A stretch of DNA of 64,000 nucleotides from Membranipora membranacea (Eukaryota; Bryozoa; Gymnolaemata; Cheilostomatida; Membraniporidae): positions 1,565,501-1,629,500 of the forward strand of contig OU612074.1 in the NCBI GenBank assembly GCA_914767715.1, read 5' to 3'. A program made the position numbers and the translations under genes. Numbering within the stretch: the first letter of the stretch is position 1; each line of letters begins with the position of its first letter. Of this stretch, positions 12,039 through 26,000 are shown piece by piece. A model generated the notes under the pieces. It saw only the letters and a program-made list of their open reading frames with translations. It was not told the DNA's origin and made no database searches.

Positions 12039-14780
12039 TTAACGAAATACTGCGATAGCTTTTGCTCTATTAGCTCGACTGCCAACAAACTGAGTTATAA
12101 TCGGCTGGATATCTAAATTATCAGTGAGAGTTTTATGAACATGACGCAGAAGAAGATGGTTCATTCTTTCTTGCCCCATGCTGTTGCGCAAAGCAGTCTT
12201 CAACCGGTTCAGAGCACTAAACGATCTCTCACTTGTTGCATTTGTGGCTGGCAAAACAAGCGCTATAACAATGAGATGATATGCCAGTGGATAAAGCACC
12301 TTATTAATCTTTAGGCTGCTCTTAAACTGGTCTATAAAATCTACAATGTTATTACACTGAAACTTCAATCCAACTAACTCTAGCTCTGCGAGCACCTTGG
12401 ATCTACCTAGGTCATATAAATCGCATATGTTGTCTACTTTTTGCCTGCTACACTGGTTTGATGTTAACATCTCCTCTGTCTCTATAGATTGATGCTCCCT
12501 TCTGATTAAAGCGTGCCTCGATACCATTAATCACATAATCTATTACTTGATAGAACACTCTCTGATTTTCTTCTACATCCGAGTGTTGACTTGTAGAATT
12601 TCTAGGGCCAGATCAGTGGGGGAATGCGAATGACCCGTTTAGATTTTGATGGATTCACTACTGGATAAATTAAAAATAGGAAAATATATTTTCCCATTTT
12701 TCTTCGCACTCCTTAGAAATTAAGAGTTTACTACAATTATTGCTGCAACATCCATACCAGAATCTTGCCACATGACCCTAGAGCTAGACTTTAATAAATG
12801 TGTTATACTATAATAATTGCGACTATACTGCTAGATTGGTTCAACCCAAAAAATGTAGACTTACCCAGGTCGATACGTTTTACTTCTACGGCCGTGCAAA
12901 AACTAGAGTATAATTCGTCAGACCTTCACCGCTTCAAAACAACGACCGTCTCATCAGCTAGAGCCTGTGCATCCACAGCTGCCAACTTTTCTGCTTGTAG
13001 AGCTGTCGAAAGTCGGTCTGAGATACTCTGAATCTTAGTTCCCAACAATAAACCTAAAAATGTTTTCAAATATTAGTTTACAGTGAGACAATAATATACT
13101 GCCACCAAAGATTAAATGTTACATTCTCTGTTGTTAAACTAGGAATGAGACCAGTAAATAGAAATGTATTCCATAATTGGCCACTAATAATTATACTTGT
13201 TGTCGTTGACTAACTATGGACTGTAGTAGCAAAACTGCAGTATGTTACGGTACCACCAATATAAGTGAGATAAATCATTTAGTTGCAAATGCAAACTGCA
13301 GATTTTTCTACCAATCATACCATTACCTACAGAACAGAAAAGAGAACTCTTTCATTTACAACTCGATGCCCACAATCTTAGCGATAGAGCTTGTATCCTT
13401 GCTTTCTTCCTTTAACAATGGCCAAAGTGTCATCAGATATGTGTAGTTGTTGAGTATCTTGGTCATCGTAGATGCTCTCACAGTCCATCTTGAAAATCAA
13501 AATTCACATTTACAAATGTTCGTAATAATTATAAGAAGTTGTATTTTAATACATCCAAAAACATGCATGCTTGTAGATAATTCTATCCCCTAAAATATAA
13601 TAAACTGATACAATTTCTTCACCCTAAATCATGATCTCCTTCTATTTCGGTGTATGTTATATATTTATAGCCAGACCCACATACCTATATTTTCTATCAT
13701 ATTAGGTTTATGACCAGACCATTTACCTTGTCGGGCAAAATGATGTGATCCTCCCAGGCACTACCAAATTCATGCATGTGCATGTGCATGACAGTGGATA
13801 TATGGAGCTTTTGGGTTCTCCTAGTAATTAATACAATCCAATGTTATAATTGAATACACATTGCATCAAGTCTCAGTCACTACCACTGGCTGAGCACTAG
13901 ATAAAATTGTGATCCACTTTGCATTTGTTGGAGTTGCCCCCATCCTGGCAACGCCAACGAAGATCTGGGTGAGTGCATTGACCACATTATTAAATGTGTA
14001 TGAATAAAATGGGTTACTCCATGGTATAAACACTGAACTGAACTTGTGGTAGAGTAGGCTTATGGTAACACCATATATTTATATGCGGGAACAACTCCCA
14101 TTATATTAACCAAAGTAGCTATTTACTTTCCTGTTCCATAAATCTAAATCATAAAGCTAATTATATTAGGTTTTGACAGTAGAGACTAGAGGATTCGGTT
14201 CTTACCCTTGAGATCGTAGCAGCTACACCAGATTTATGGCCAGACATAACACTAGCGCCATCGTAACACTGGCCACGGCAATCAGATGGGGGAGGTTAAA
14301 TCGAACCAGACAGTCTTTCAGTGTTCGAACTATAGCAGCGCTATTTGCTGCATCTAGCTCAACCATTCCTAGGAAGTCCTCGTGAGCTTCAAGATAGTCG
14401 TCCACCGTCCTTAAAGCAAAGAGTGGTACAGGTCAAAACTGGCATTCCGGTAACCAAAAATAAACTTTTAAATTTATAGAAACTTGCCGCACAGCCCTGC
14501 TGAAGTTTATAAATGCTAACTAGAAACTAACAAAATTTGCTATTATTTCTCTGAAGGGACGCGCAAACAGGGTATCTTACTTATAAATCTTACAACAGGA
14601 CCAGGGAAAAAACTTACGTTTTTTTGCTGCCATCAAACATGAATCACAAAATAGAACATCCCGGCTTTGATCATAGTGAATCCATGGGTGTGAAATGAAA
14701 AATGAGTGGCTTAATTTCTTTTTTCGCTCTATACGGGAAGTTGAAGTGAGCTGGAGGATGATGTTTCTTGTAATCAGCAT
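12039..14780 (-). pseudogene. hAT transposase, TTF-zinc-finger/ZNF862-like, decayed
   Basis: Pieces of one hAT-superfamily DNA-transposon protein lie in the right order on the minus strand. A TTF-type zinc-finger segment is at about 14615-14720 (HPWIHYDQSRDVLFCDSC). A DUF4371-like segment at 14223-14405 carries EDFLGMVELDAANSAAI and, after a one-base frameshift near 14283, CRGQCYDGASVMSGHKSG. A middle helical piece at about 12865-13035 (RLSTALQAEKLAAVDAQA) is followed by an in-frame TGA. The C-terminal hAT dimerisation domain is at 12039-12527 (NATSERSFSALNRLKTAL, RMNHLLLRHVHK). The last piece is an open 162-residue frame. The frameshift and internal stop make the copy non-functional as it stands. 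Terminal repeats were not identified. Confidence 0.8.
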
Positions 14781-14819
14781 CTGTGTGTATTAAAAATAGT
14801 CACAGCCAAAGTACCATAC

Positions 14820-14990
14820 TATATTACTAGTACTAGTAGTTGCAATACTACTACTAGTACTAATATCAGTCACCTAGTATTATTAATAACACTACTAATG
14901 GTGTTACTACAAGTAGTGGTGCTGCAGCCTACTAGTACTGTACTAGTACCGTACTAGTACCGTACTAGTACCGTACTAGTACTGTACAAA
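14820..14990. repeat. ACTAGTAC-rich palindromic simple repeat
   Basis: Tandem variants of the self-complementary unit gtactagtacc fill 14930-14990. Looser ctactagtactaa motifs lie from 14820, including facing copies around 14825-14860. It is simple-sequence expansion with strong secondary-structure potential, immediately upstream of the hAT remnant. Confidence 0.65.
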
Positions 14991-15368
14991 GTCGGCAAAG
15001 TGAAATGGTATTGTAGTTGGTTACAATTGTACTGAAAGAGTAATACAATAATAGTAGCTATAGTAAAAGGTAGTAGTCATTTAGGTGATTTTGTTTTATG
15101 CATACCGAGTATTGGTAGAGGTTGCAGCTGAGGTGGTGCCGGTGCTGTTCGTACTGGAGGAGCTACGGGTATTGGGTCGATATCAGAATATGTATTATAT
15201 GCGACTACCTCACTACTCGATTCATTCCTGCAATGAGTTGCAGAATATTATTACTAGTGGGCCAATCATCTGAAATGTCATATCCCGTTTAGCCAACATG
15301 TGTCTTCCAAAAGATTTGATATCTATATATCAGGGCTATGGATGTTGTGATGACAGTGGTGGCTAATG

Positions 15369-15483
15369 CCACGGGCACTAGGAGGTTTTGGCTCCTCGAA
15401 CTGCCAGCGACCGTGAGTCAACCGTTGGGTCACGAGTGCTGGCAGTTTGAGGACCCAAAAACTCCCAGTGCCCGTGGCTAATG
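15369..15483. repeat. Long imperfect hairpin (foldback element)
   Basis: Arms of about 42 bp pair across a ~28-bp loop: gccacgggcactaggagg and ctcctcgaactgccagc on the left, gctggcagtttgagga and actcccagtgcccgtggc on the right. The flanks repeat the word ggctaatgcc on both sides, which could be a target-site duplication. No coding content. Confidence 0.75.
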
Positions 15484-15489
15484 CCTAGG

Positions 15490-15606
15490 CCAATCTCCGG
15501 AAGCTCCATCTCCCCCATATCTCCCCACTCCCATATATATCCCTCTCTCCCCGATCTCCCTCTTCCTGCTATATCTCCCTCTCTCCGTCCCCTCTCTCTT
15601 TCTCCT
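15490..15606. repeat. Pyrimidine tract with degenerate TCTCC/ATATCTCCC repeats
   Basis: Variants of atatctccc and ctctctcc follow one another for about 115 bp. It is a simple-sequence C/T tract with no other function visible. Confidence 0.6.
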
Positions 15607-15718
15607 CAGTTTGATTGAGTTACTTGACTTCCCTGACTTTGTTATTTATTTTTATTTCAAACTATCTATTTCTAATTCTTATTCTATTTAGTTTTTTTTT
15701 TACCTGTGGCGTGAACAT

Positions 15719-16030
15719 GTGAGTGTGACTGTGAGTGTGACTCACTCACTGACTGTCACCAACCAAGCCACAAGTGACAAATGCAGAGCAGAGGATTCCC
15801 CAGCCAGAGGCTTGGATTTTGTGTTTGGGTGGGTGGTGGGGGGATTGGTGGTTGGACTCCAACCAACCCCCACCACCCACCCCAAACAGTTGGACTTGGA
15901 CCACCCAACCCCAAACCAAAACCCAACCCGACCAAAATCCCCAAAACATAAAATCCAAGTCTCTGGTAAGGCCTGTGGACAACTCACATCACAAGTGTGC
16001 CGATCTGACTCACAGTCACTGTGAGTACTG
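15719..16030. mobile_element. Non-autonomous foldback element with G/C-skewed core
   Basis: The ends are inverted copies: gtgagtgtgactgtgagtg at the left, gactcacagtcactgtgag at the right. A second nested pair is cagaggcttggattttg on the left and aaaatccaagtctctg on the right. Between them lie ~40 bp of G-rich and then ~80 bp of C/A-rich sequence (ggtgggtggtgggg facing cccccaccacccacc). Overlapping long frames in several phases reflect only the biased composition. Confidence 0.65.
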
Positions 16031-16784
16031 AGTGATGTGGTCTGCTGATAAAACTGTGCCTAAGCTGTGGTAAATAAGAATCAAAACTCACCAAGAATCT
16101 GTCTTTCTTTTTTTGTCAATTGTGAAATAAAAATCTAAATTTTTATGTTTTCCAATCATAACTACTGGCTGAGTTAGTTAGTTAAATCTTTTATTTCATG
16201 TAATATTGAACCTCAAAATTACACGAAGGAACTAAAAAAGGCCTATTTTGAAGGCAAATGTGTACATAGAATGTGATATTCAATAACAAAAAATATATAA
16301 TAAAATGTTCTTCTAGGCTATTTTGAAATATATGTGAGAATTCTAATGTGTTATTATGCTGGTGGTGTGAGATGACGAGATGATGGGTGGAGCACCTGAG
16401 GTGGTTTGTTCGATTATCTGGCAGATACGGCTCAACTGATTATATATATATGTAAATATATATACTCACAAAAACCTGATGCGGGGTATTTATGAATTCC
16501 TGCGTAGATAAGACCATTTTTATTTCGGGGTTATGGGATCCAAAATATCAAAGTGATATATTTATATATATGCCCCATTGTGTGTTGAATAAACACATAC
16601 CTTCATATATAATTATATATAATATATATATTTTTAAGTTGGGAGAAGAAAACTCCAAATATCAAAAACTGTATTCTTCAATGGTTTACAACAAGCCAAT
16701 CGGCATGATCTGTCATCGTTGAAAGCTCTGCTCTTGACAAGCTTCTGAGTGCAAACAGTGTCAGATAAATTGGGTTAAATGAGT
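16031..16784. other. Intergenic; TATA-type microsatellites
   Basis: No exon was found. Short (TA)n tracts occur at about 16442-16465 and 16600-16634. The minus-strand gene at 16916-28846 ends just to the right. Confidence 0.4.
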
Positions 16785-16790
16785 TTTATT
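16785..16790 (-). promoter_or_regulatory. Candidate polyadenylation signal AATAAA
   Basis: Minus-strand AATAAA lies about 126 bases past the stop codon of the Tudor/recombinase gene. Position and motif fit a 3'-end signal. Confidence 0.5.
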
Positions 16791-16915
16791 TAAAAGATTA
16801 ATAATTAACAGTAGTAAGAAGCAATACCTTCGCTATGAAATATAAAAAAACGAGTCTAAGTATTTGTAGTAGTTATCAAAGTGAAAACCTTTTTTTTTTA
16901 CAAAGTGTTTTCCTT

Positions 16916-17095
16916 TTTAAACGCCCTTTTTTATAAGATGTTGGGCCTTGGACCGGATTTGGACCCGGGTCCTAGTCTTTCCAAGACTGGATTTTAGGTT
17001 GTCCATTTGCTGCGCTGTTGGCAAAATCCCACTCTTAACATTCCATGTTGACGTAAGCAGCCTAATCTCCTCTCTGGTCCATAAATCCCTTTGAC
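16916..17095 (-). CDS. Last exon: basic SANT/Myb-like C-terminus
   Basis: The exon enters in phase 1 and ends at a TAA at 16916-16918. It encodes a helix-forming, basic segment beginning LWTREEIRLLTS and finishing with RTRVQIRSKAQHLIKKG. The pattern W..EE...L and a terminal R.Q.R.K helix is the C-terminal module seen in this recombinase-derived family and resembles a degenerate Myb/SANT DNA-binding fold. The SANT assignment is by pattern only. Confidence 0.65.
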
Positions 17096-20000
17096 CTGTA
17101 ACAAAGATTTATATACAGTCATGAGTTTCAATTGAGATATATGGGTTAACTAAACAAACCTGCTATGATAATGTCATCCCATCATTGCAGATATTCATCC
17201 CAACCCCAACATTCCGATGCTATTCCTTATAATTGATGAAATTGGTAGTGAGAAATAAATGATGAATTGAAAAGCAAATGATACTTCCGATTTAATGAAA
17301 TAGTGCCCCACCTGCAGTTGGCCTCGCTGCCTCACCCGGTTTCTCAATAGGAGATTCATCTACAATTGAGACAGACATGCTATCAAGTGATGTCGCAGGC
17401 TTAGCAAAATCAATAAAGAACATCAGGGGGTCGGGTGAAATATATATATACTGGTTATGTTTTGTGATCTCAAGAGTGTAGCTATCATAAATATGATGTG
17501 TTAGCATACTTTCTCTTTTTTTGAAGAATCACAGTCACACCGTCAATTAGTTCATACTACCAGCTCTTTGAACATACATGATTCACATAACAATATCCCA
17601 CTCTTTCAATGATATTCAGACATTATTACAGACAGGATATTGACAGATATTCTGCTTCATGACTAGATAGCTCATCCAACAATGAGTGCAGATAAGCCTA
17701 ACTCTGCTAACACATGCTATAGCTCTACACACAAGTTAGCCTACTAGCGACTATTGATGTAATTGGAAATTACCTGTAGCCGCATTTGCAGTCTCTGCAT
17801 GTCTGTCAACCTTCAACTCTTCTAAAATTGACAGCAGCACAATATTTACACAAACTCCTAGTTATATGACTTTTTGTTGCGCTTTCGATCCAGCTCTCAA
17901 GACATACATGTTTAACATAACATATCCAACTCCATCAATGATGTTCAGACTAATTGATTCTGCTTCATGAATAGATGTAGCTCATCCAACAAAGAGTGCA
18001 GATAAGCCTTATTATGCTAACGCATGCTATAGCTCTACACATAAGTTAGGCTACCATTACTTGTGAAGGTTGATGGAATGAGAAATTACCTTTAACTGCA
18101 TTCTCATTCTCAGCATCACTGTCAGCCTTCAACTCTTCTAGAATTAACAGCAGCACAATATTTAGTCAAACTCCTTATGTAAGGCTACTTGACAGGCTGT
18201 CGAACATGTGCAATGTTGTTTCAATGAAGCTATGAATTAATTTTATTACTGTGGAGCTCATTATTACGATTTCTTAGTTTTTACAATGATGCAGCAATAG
18301 AATGGTTGATGTGATGACGCAGGTTTTGCTCTCCTACATTTTCCCGGGCCACTGGTTTGGAGAACTAATAGTGTCATTATCAAGCAGTTATATCAGGCCA
18401 TACATTGAATTATGAGTGAGGAAACATGATGCTACAGCCATCTCTCTGGTACTATTATAACTTACTCTCATTGGCTAGCCAGGAGTTTTCGACGTTCACC
18501 TGCCCTACATATGTCTTCTCTCTTAGCCTTCTCACATGGCCATTATCCACCGCACACAACACTCTAGCAACCCTGCTCCTTTCCAGTATATTGAGGTTCA
18601 TGGAGTAATGATTCAAGTGAATATTGACATCATGCCCCATGTGATCTGAGAGCAGCCGAATATCAGAGTTATCCATATTTAGTATCTGATAAGTAGAATA
18701 GTATTATTTAAAAAACATCGCCCACTGCTGCCTGCAACTTTCAACACCATAATGGTTCAAGATTACAGATTTTGGGATGTGGACGGCTCTGTTAGATTTT
18801 CAGTGGAGGATGTATAGAATATCAGAAAGTTATTGCAATATTCAAGGCTTCAGGATCCATTCCAATCAATACCAAGTGGTATTGTTTGCAATGTATGAAA
18901 AAATAGTAAACATATTTAGTCGAATCCATGTGAGCAGAGATACCTGACAGGTAGTAGCCAGATACTTTCTGAGCTTTTGCGAGTGTATAAGTTTAGGTTT
19001 CTCTAACCCTTCACACCATTCCACCACTTCACTCAATACAGTTGTCCCTTGGTAAGGCCGAATAGACATGGGTCTGGAAATGGAAATTTTTGAAATCATA
19101 AATTGTATCAGTGCTATTTAGTAGATTTTGTGCCCTATTGGATATTTGCAGTGATTTCAAGGCAAACTTGGCCATTCCTTAGACCTGAAAAGAATTTTGA
19201 ATAATGACCATAGCTATTACATAGACGCCAAAAGACTTATGCATTTAAGAATGCACTCTCACCTGGCAAAGAGATAATCAGATGCAGGATTCTCAGGCGG
19301 CCGAGAAACCAAGAGGCGTTCTATAGCCTTTTGAATATGTGCATCCACCAGTACATAAACACCTCTGATGCCGCGTGTTGATTTTCCCTTGACCTCTAAA
19401 GCCAGCATCCTATGAAATACGTTCACATGATTCAAAGTGAAATTCAATTTCTTAGTTTACCAATAGTGTTTTGCTCGAAAAAGTTTAAAGTTAAGTTCTA
19501 TTAGTCGGCAAACTGGTAAGGAGGCCTGAGAAAAGGTAATCTGAGGTTGCCTAATTTACATGTAGTAGAGAAAAAACTGCATCATTTCACACTGTGACGA
19601 ATATATGTGATGCAGCTCATAATGCAAAGATCATACCTGTTGGCTAACACTCTTTCTTCGATAGTTAGTGAACTCATCACCTCCTCTGGACACTGTTCTT
19701 CTGATGATACAGCAAGTTGGTAGTCGGACACTTTTATATCTGCAATTTCTGCCGGACGTCTTTTGTTGTACAAAAGGAGGGATGCCAACACTAACTTAGA
19801 CAGTCGGGAGTAGCTTGATGAGTTTATCATTTCATGCTCTATCTCTTGGCGCAGGAATTCAGTGAACCTAACAATGTCAGCTGTTAGAGGTAGCTCCAAT
19901 GTTTTGTTTAACTTCTGTAGCTTTTGCATTCGGAGTGTGGAGGCCACAACTTCTTCGCTCCAGCTTCCGTTATACAGTGTGAGGAAATCCTCACCAGCTT

Positions 20001-23000
20001 TCCTCATGTCTTGGTTTCCTTGTTTTATACTTTCACCTATGTTAAGTAGGCACATCTTTTTTACCATTGTTCCTAGTTGTATTGCTAGTTGCTTATTTGA
20101 CTTTCGTATCTCAGTTACGCTTTCCACAAAGGCAGTGTAGCGTGTCGGGTTTAGAAGCTCTGAGAAGCTCTGCTTGGATTGAGTTAGCTTTTGAACCATA
20201 TGTAGTAGTCTAGCTAGAAAGCGGAGCTTTCCACGGATTTGATTCTTCTCAGCAAAGGAAAATGTGTCTCCTTTCCTCAACAGTTGGTGGTTTCCATACA
20301 GCTTGATGAGATTGTCGTTGACAATTGTATCAACAATGCCTAGAGGAATAGAGCAAGCACTATAAGATAAGATTCATCAAAGATCCTCCCATAAACGTTT
20401 GACAATGTTTTGAATCAGAGTGACGCACAATAAAAATGAAGAAATACGTAATCAAAAGGGTTGGTTTGTCATGTAATGAAATATATGAGGCTATGAATAA
20501 AAAAGTACAAATCATTTAATTCAATAACTGTTGGAAAACTTAGGCGTTCTGCATCTTGGGAAGCTACTCTTCCGCCTAGATCTTAGACATCTGGAACTCA
20601 TGTTAGGCTGCATCACATAATTTAATGGGCAAGTTGGGGTAAAGGCTATTTTCTGATAGTAGTTCAAGCAGATTACATTAAGTTGGGAGTCAATAGACAG
20701 TAGGCAGAAGTGCAGTATATTATCTTGGTAACTGTGATCACGTTTGATTATTTTGCATAATAATAAGTTTTCGACAGTTTCAGCAACTCCAAAGAGCAGC
20801 TGTACACAGAATTGGAGCTCATAGACATCACTTTTAGGCCCCTACGAAAAACAAGGTATTACCTACCAGCATGCTCTTTGGTTTCTCTCATCCCATTGAT
20901 TAAATCCTCTAGCTTGTCGTTCGGAGGGATATAAGGCTGAAGAAGAAGTAGCCCCTCAGCAAAGGAATCGTTAGGCTTTGTTCTTTTCTCAACTAGGGGG
21001 CAATGCTTTAGATGAAGGTGCATACTATCTTTGTGACAAAATTGGTAACACACGGTGCAGGGAATGTAGTGTTCTGCTCCTGTTGCGGCAGTTGGCCTTC
21101 GAGCAACGACAAGTTCTCCCTCCCCCCGTCTTATAACCTGTCAAATATGTAACAGGTGTTCTATGCTATAGTTTGTTGTCTTAGAGTTTGAGAATTAGCA
21201 AAAAGAGAGTGATGGTGCTGGAATGGATGGAATATTATGAGCCCCCATATTTTCTATCATGGACCATATACCTGGAGGCTTGAAAGTTTTAATAATTTCT
21301 AATGCCTTCATCGGGCCGGAGGGAGGGAATTGATGAAATATTATTGAGGTCATCTGCAACTGCTGGATACTGCTCTTGCTATTATATGCTTTCACCACCA
21401 AGAAGATAGTTGGGTCTGCTTAAACCACCATACACTATTTACAATATGAAACTGTGTAAAATCCTGAGTAGGCCCTAAGTGCACGATATGTAAACAAAAA
21501 TATTTACCCGTCTGAAAGTTCCTGGAGAAATATATAATTGTACAACTTTTCCAACAATGGTATTTGCAAACGCAGGAGGCTTTACCTGGACATTGTGCAT
21601 ATAGTTCCCAAGTTGCCGGATTTTGTACAGTACAGATTCACGCTGCTTCCCTGTTGATGATAAAGCTTGTTTTACCAGCTCTTTGTCAGTATGATGTCGG
21701 AGAATGTGCCTTGTCACTTTACTCTGAATTATTTTACTGCAGTAGAAACAGTGATCAGTCTTTTCGTAATTTCTTTTCCCACCTGGCTTGTTTGTATAAA
21801 CCGGAACCGTAACTAAACATAAGCAAACAGCCACAAGTCAAACAAAATGACATATAGCCATGTATTTATTTCTTCTACAACATGATCATGATTTAAAAAC
21901 TCAAGCATGCATTATCGAAATTCTACATTTAGTCATTAGAATCATCCATTGCTTGCATTGTGATATTTTCGCACTAGTAACACAGTCTGCAACACGGGTA
22001 AATTCAAAATATTTTATGAGAAAAGGCAGACCTACCTGATTTTAGTTGAGTTTTGTATGCAGAGTACAGCGCCTTGGTTTCATCTTCATCTACCAAAGCC
22101 GATAGAAATATGTCAAAACTACAGTCACCTTGAAAGACTAATGACATTGAATGGGGAAACTGTTTCAGGCCCATGAACCAATATTATAAAGCTGCTTGTA
22201 AGGCCTTAACCCATTGTTGCACATTTGCACAAAATTCTCAAATCAGAAATGAAGTACCCCCTAGCTACACAATTAAGATCAAATACAGCAATGCAGCACG
22301 CTTTAAACTCATTCTGCGACAGAAAATTGGGTTACAAATCATACCAATGTGCAATCACCGTGCCTGGCTCAAACCAATATACTCACCAACTGCATCACCA
22401 ACTGGGCTTACTGCAGCTACTCCATCTATGTGGGTATCTACCTCTCTAACACTTTTAGCATAGTCTTTGTCTGTTGAGCTATTATCTGCATTTTCGAACA
22501 AGCATCGACAGAGTAAACTTTATATCAAGGAAATAAGTCGAAAGTTTATGACCAGTGGATATTTATGAGTACTTCATCACTGCTAGCATAAACAACCATT
22601 GTATGTAAAGACCCCATAAGCAGTGTAAACCCATAAATATCTGAACCAACAAAAAATGTGGCACATATGTATGAAATAAATTGAATGCCTGGAATCATTA
22701 TTGCAAATTTGTACAAATTCCTCAAAACAGAAATCATGTGCCCCTCAGCTATACAATTAATGTAACACCCAGTGGTGCTCCTTTTAAACTCATCCTGCTA
22801 CGTAGGCTGTGGTTATAAAATCGTACCAATGTGCAATAACCGTGCCTGGCTCAAACCAATGTACTCACCAACTGCACTACCAACTCCTGGGCTTACTGCG
22901 GCTGCTCCATCTTGATTATTCTTTTTGGTATCTACCTCGTCGTCTGATGAGGAACTATCTGTACTTTCGCTACCACTAGATCGTGCTGTCCAAACATGGG

Positions 23001-26000
23001 GGCGCTGGGAGTTAGGCAACCAGAGCTGATCGATGTCAGAATCGATGTCATTCTCGTCTGTCTGTTCTTGCCAATCTTGCTCTTGTCCTCTCATATCTGC
23101 TACGATTTAACAAGACCAAACTTCTAACGATCATGGTATGCAAATTATAGAGTCCGGAAATCATGAACTTTACTCACAACTTTAAAAAACTATCGTTTTA
23201 TAGGTAGATGATAGAGGCAATATTCTGTGAAGCATGCCGCATTAACTTGTCCCACTATTTAAACTAATGCAACTTGCAGCTACAGAAACCTGTATTCATG
23301 GAATATTTGATGATTATACTACATGGTGACTCAATCAGACCTGTGATTGAAAAATTTTGAAACTGCTTGCTGGGATTCATGACAGTAATATCCTAGAGGA
23401 AATGTTAATTTATGGATCGTAAGCCGAAATTGACAGAAAAAGTACTCATACTAGCAAACCAAAATCTGCTTAAAAAACACAGATCTGCGAACAAATCACA
23501 GGCCTGATAACAATTCACTTTGGCTAACCAACCTGTGCAAAATGTCTCAATAGGAGGTAGGGCTGCCGGCTCTGAATAAAACAGACATTATCCCGAGTTA
23601 CTAAGGTATATAGTTACTGTGAATATACATTATATATGCTAAAAACCTAAAAATTTGTGAGGCGGTTTGTCACTATGTTGCAGGAAATTACACTGCTGCG
23701 AGTAATCGATCAATTAACCTTACCTTACTACATTTTAACAGGATCAGCTTAATTTGCAAACCTCAAAAGTATAAATTAATTTGCTAATAAATAGCTGTCG
23801 CACAAGGTTATCCTCTCTACCTATAACATAAGTTATAAAATGTGCTGAACAGTCAACATTATTATTCACGGTACACGTCCATTAACAACACTTGAGAAAC
23901 AAGGTTCGTATAGATTGAGCCATAAAAGCTTACTTGGCATATGACATCGTCTAAGATTAGGAGGATTTTTCGTCAGATCTGGCAAATCACTATCATCTAC
24001 CTCTCCAATTAGTGAAAGCAATGAGCCCACATCATCTTGAGAGTGATGCTGACTATATCTTGTGGCCTCTGCTTGAGCAGTCAAACTGGTTGCTATCATC
24101 AGTACATCTCTAGCAGAAATACCTTCTGGGGCCTGCCATCCGTCATCAATGTTTGGAGCATCAGCTAAGAGTAATACATTGTTTTGAGATTTTCTGGTTT
24201 ATAATTATAAATCAATTACACATTAACCAGTTGGACCAGATAAACAAATTCTGTGTGCATCATGAACCCTGATTTGCCCTCAAGATAATTCCTCAACATT
24301 GAAAACACTTGCATGCCTAAATATTATACTTGGTTCCCTACCTGCCAAGGCTACCATAAGATCATCACCAGCCATTGCTTACTGTCGTCTGAGATGAAAA
24401 TGTTCTTCTTGTGTCAGGGGCATTGCTAGATAACGAAGAAGGTGCACATTGCTCTTCCGGTAAATGAATACTTATCAAGGTTGAAGCTTGGAGGCCCTTA
24501 ACCAAGCAATAATAAGGAAGTCGCTCAAAATACTAAATTATCGGCATAATTTATAATGTAGTGATGAGCAGAACCTATGACTATGATAAACCATTGCCGG
24601 GTATCTGTGTTGCTAACGATTACAAGGAACACTCGACATAGGCATCATGGCAATATTTTGGGAAAATGGTGGGGGTGGGGAACTTCTAGAATCAGATATT
24701 ATGTACGCATGCAGTGGTGCACCTTTCAAACTGCGACATAGGCTTGGGTTACAAATCATACCAAGGTACAATAACCGAGCCTGGCTCAAACCAATCTACT
24801 CACCAACTGCATCACCAACTCCAGGGCTTACTGCAGCTGCTCCATCTATGTCATCACCAGCTCCTGGGCTTGCTGCAACTACTCCATTTATGTGAGTATC
24901 TACATCTCTCACACTTTTAGCATAGTCTTTGTCTGATGAGCTATTATCTGCATTTTCGAACAAGCATCGACAAAGTAAACTTTAATTCGAACAAGTCTAT
25001 AGTTTAAAAAGAATGGATGTTTATAAGTATATCATCATTGCCAATCTAAACAATCAATGTGTCGACCAATTAATGTATGTAAAGCCCGATAGCATTTAGA
25101 ACACAGAAACTTTTGAACAAACAAAATGAGTGGCACATGTATATGAAATATATTGAAGGCCTGGAATATTTATTGCAAATTTGTACAAATTTCTCAAAAC
25201 AGAAATCAAGGTCCCCACTGCTATGCAATTAATATTACATGCAGTGGTGCACCTTCCAAACTCAAACTGCTACATAGGCTTGCGTTACAAATCATACCAA
25301 AGTACAATAACCGTGCCTGGCTCAAACTAATCTACTCACCAACAGCATCACCAACTCCCGGGCTTACTGCAGCTGCTCCATCTATGTCATCACCAGCTCC
25401 CAGGCTTACTGCAGCTGCTCCATCTATGTCATCGCCAGCTTTAAATCGAAGAAATAAGTCTAAAGTTTAAGACGAATGGATATTTATAAGGATATCATCA
25501 TTGCTAATCTGAGCAGTCAATGGGTCGACCAATCAATGTATGTAAAGACCCCATAGCAATTTGAACACAGAAACCTTTGAACCAACAAAATGAGTGGCAC
25601 ATGTATATGAAATATATTGCAGGCCTGTAATCGTTATTGCAAATTTGTACAAATTTCTCAAAAGAGAAAACGAGGTCCCCACTGCTATGCAATTAATATT
25701 ACACGCAGTGGTGCACCTTCCAAACTCAAACCGCTACATAGGCTTTGGTTGCAAATCATACCAAAGTAAAATAACTGTGCCTGGCTCAAACCAATCTACT
25801 CACCAACTGCATCACCAACTCCCAGGTTTACTGCAGCTGCTCCATCTATGTCATCGCCAGCTTTAAATCGGAGAAATAAGTCTATAGTTTAAGAAGAATG
25901 GATGTTTATAAGTATACCATCATTGCCAATCTAAACAATCAATGAGTCGGCCGGCCGATCAATGTATCTAAAGACCTTATAGCATTTTGAACACTTTGCA

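Noticed and set aside
15742-16031. Overlapping open frames of 60-100 codons on both strands
   Set aside because: They arise from the G-rich and C-rich skew of a foldback element; products are low-complexity and no family is recognisable.
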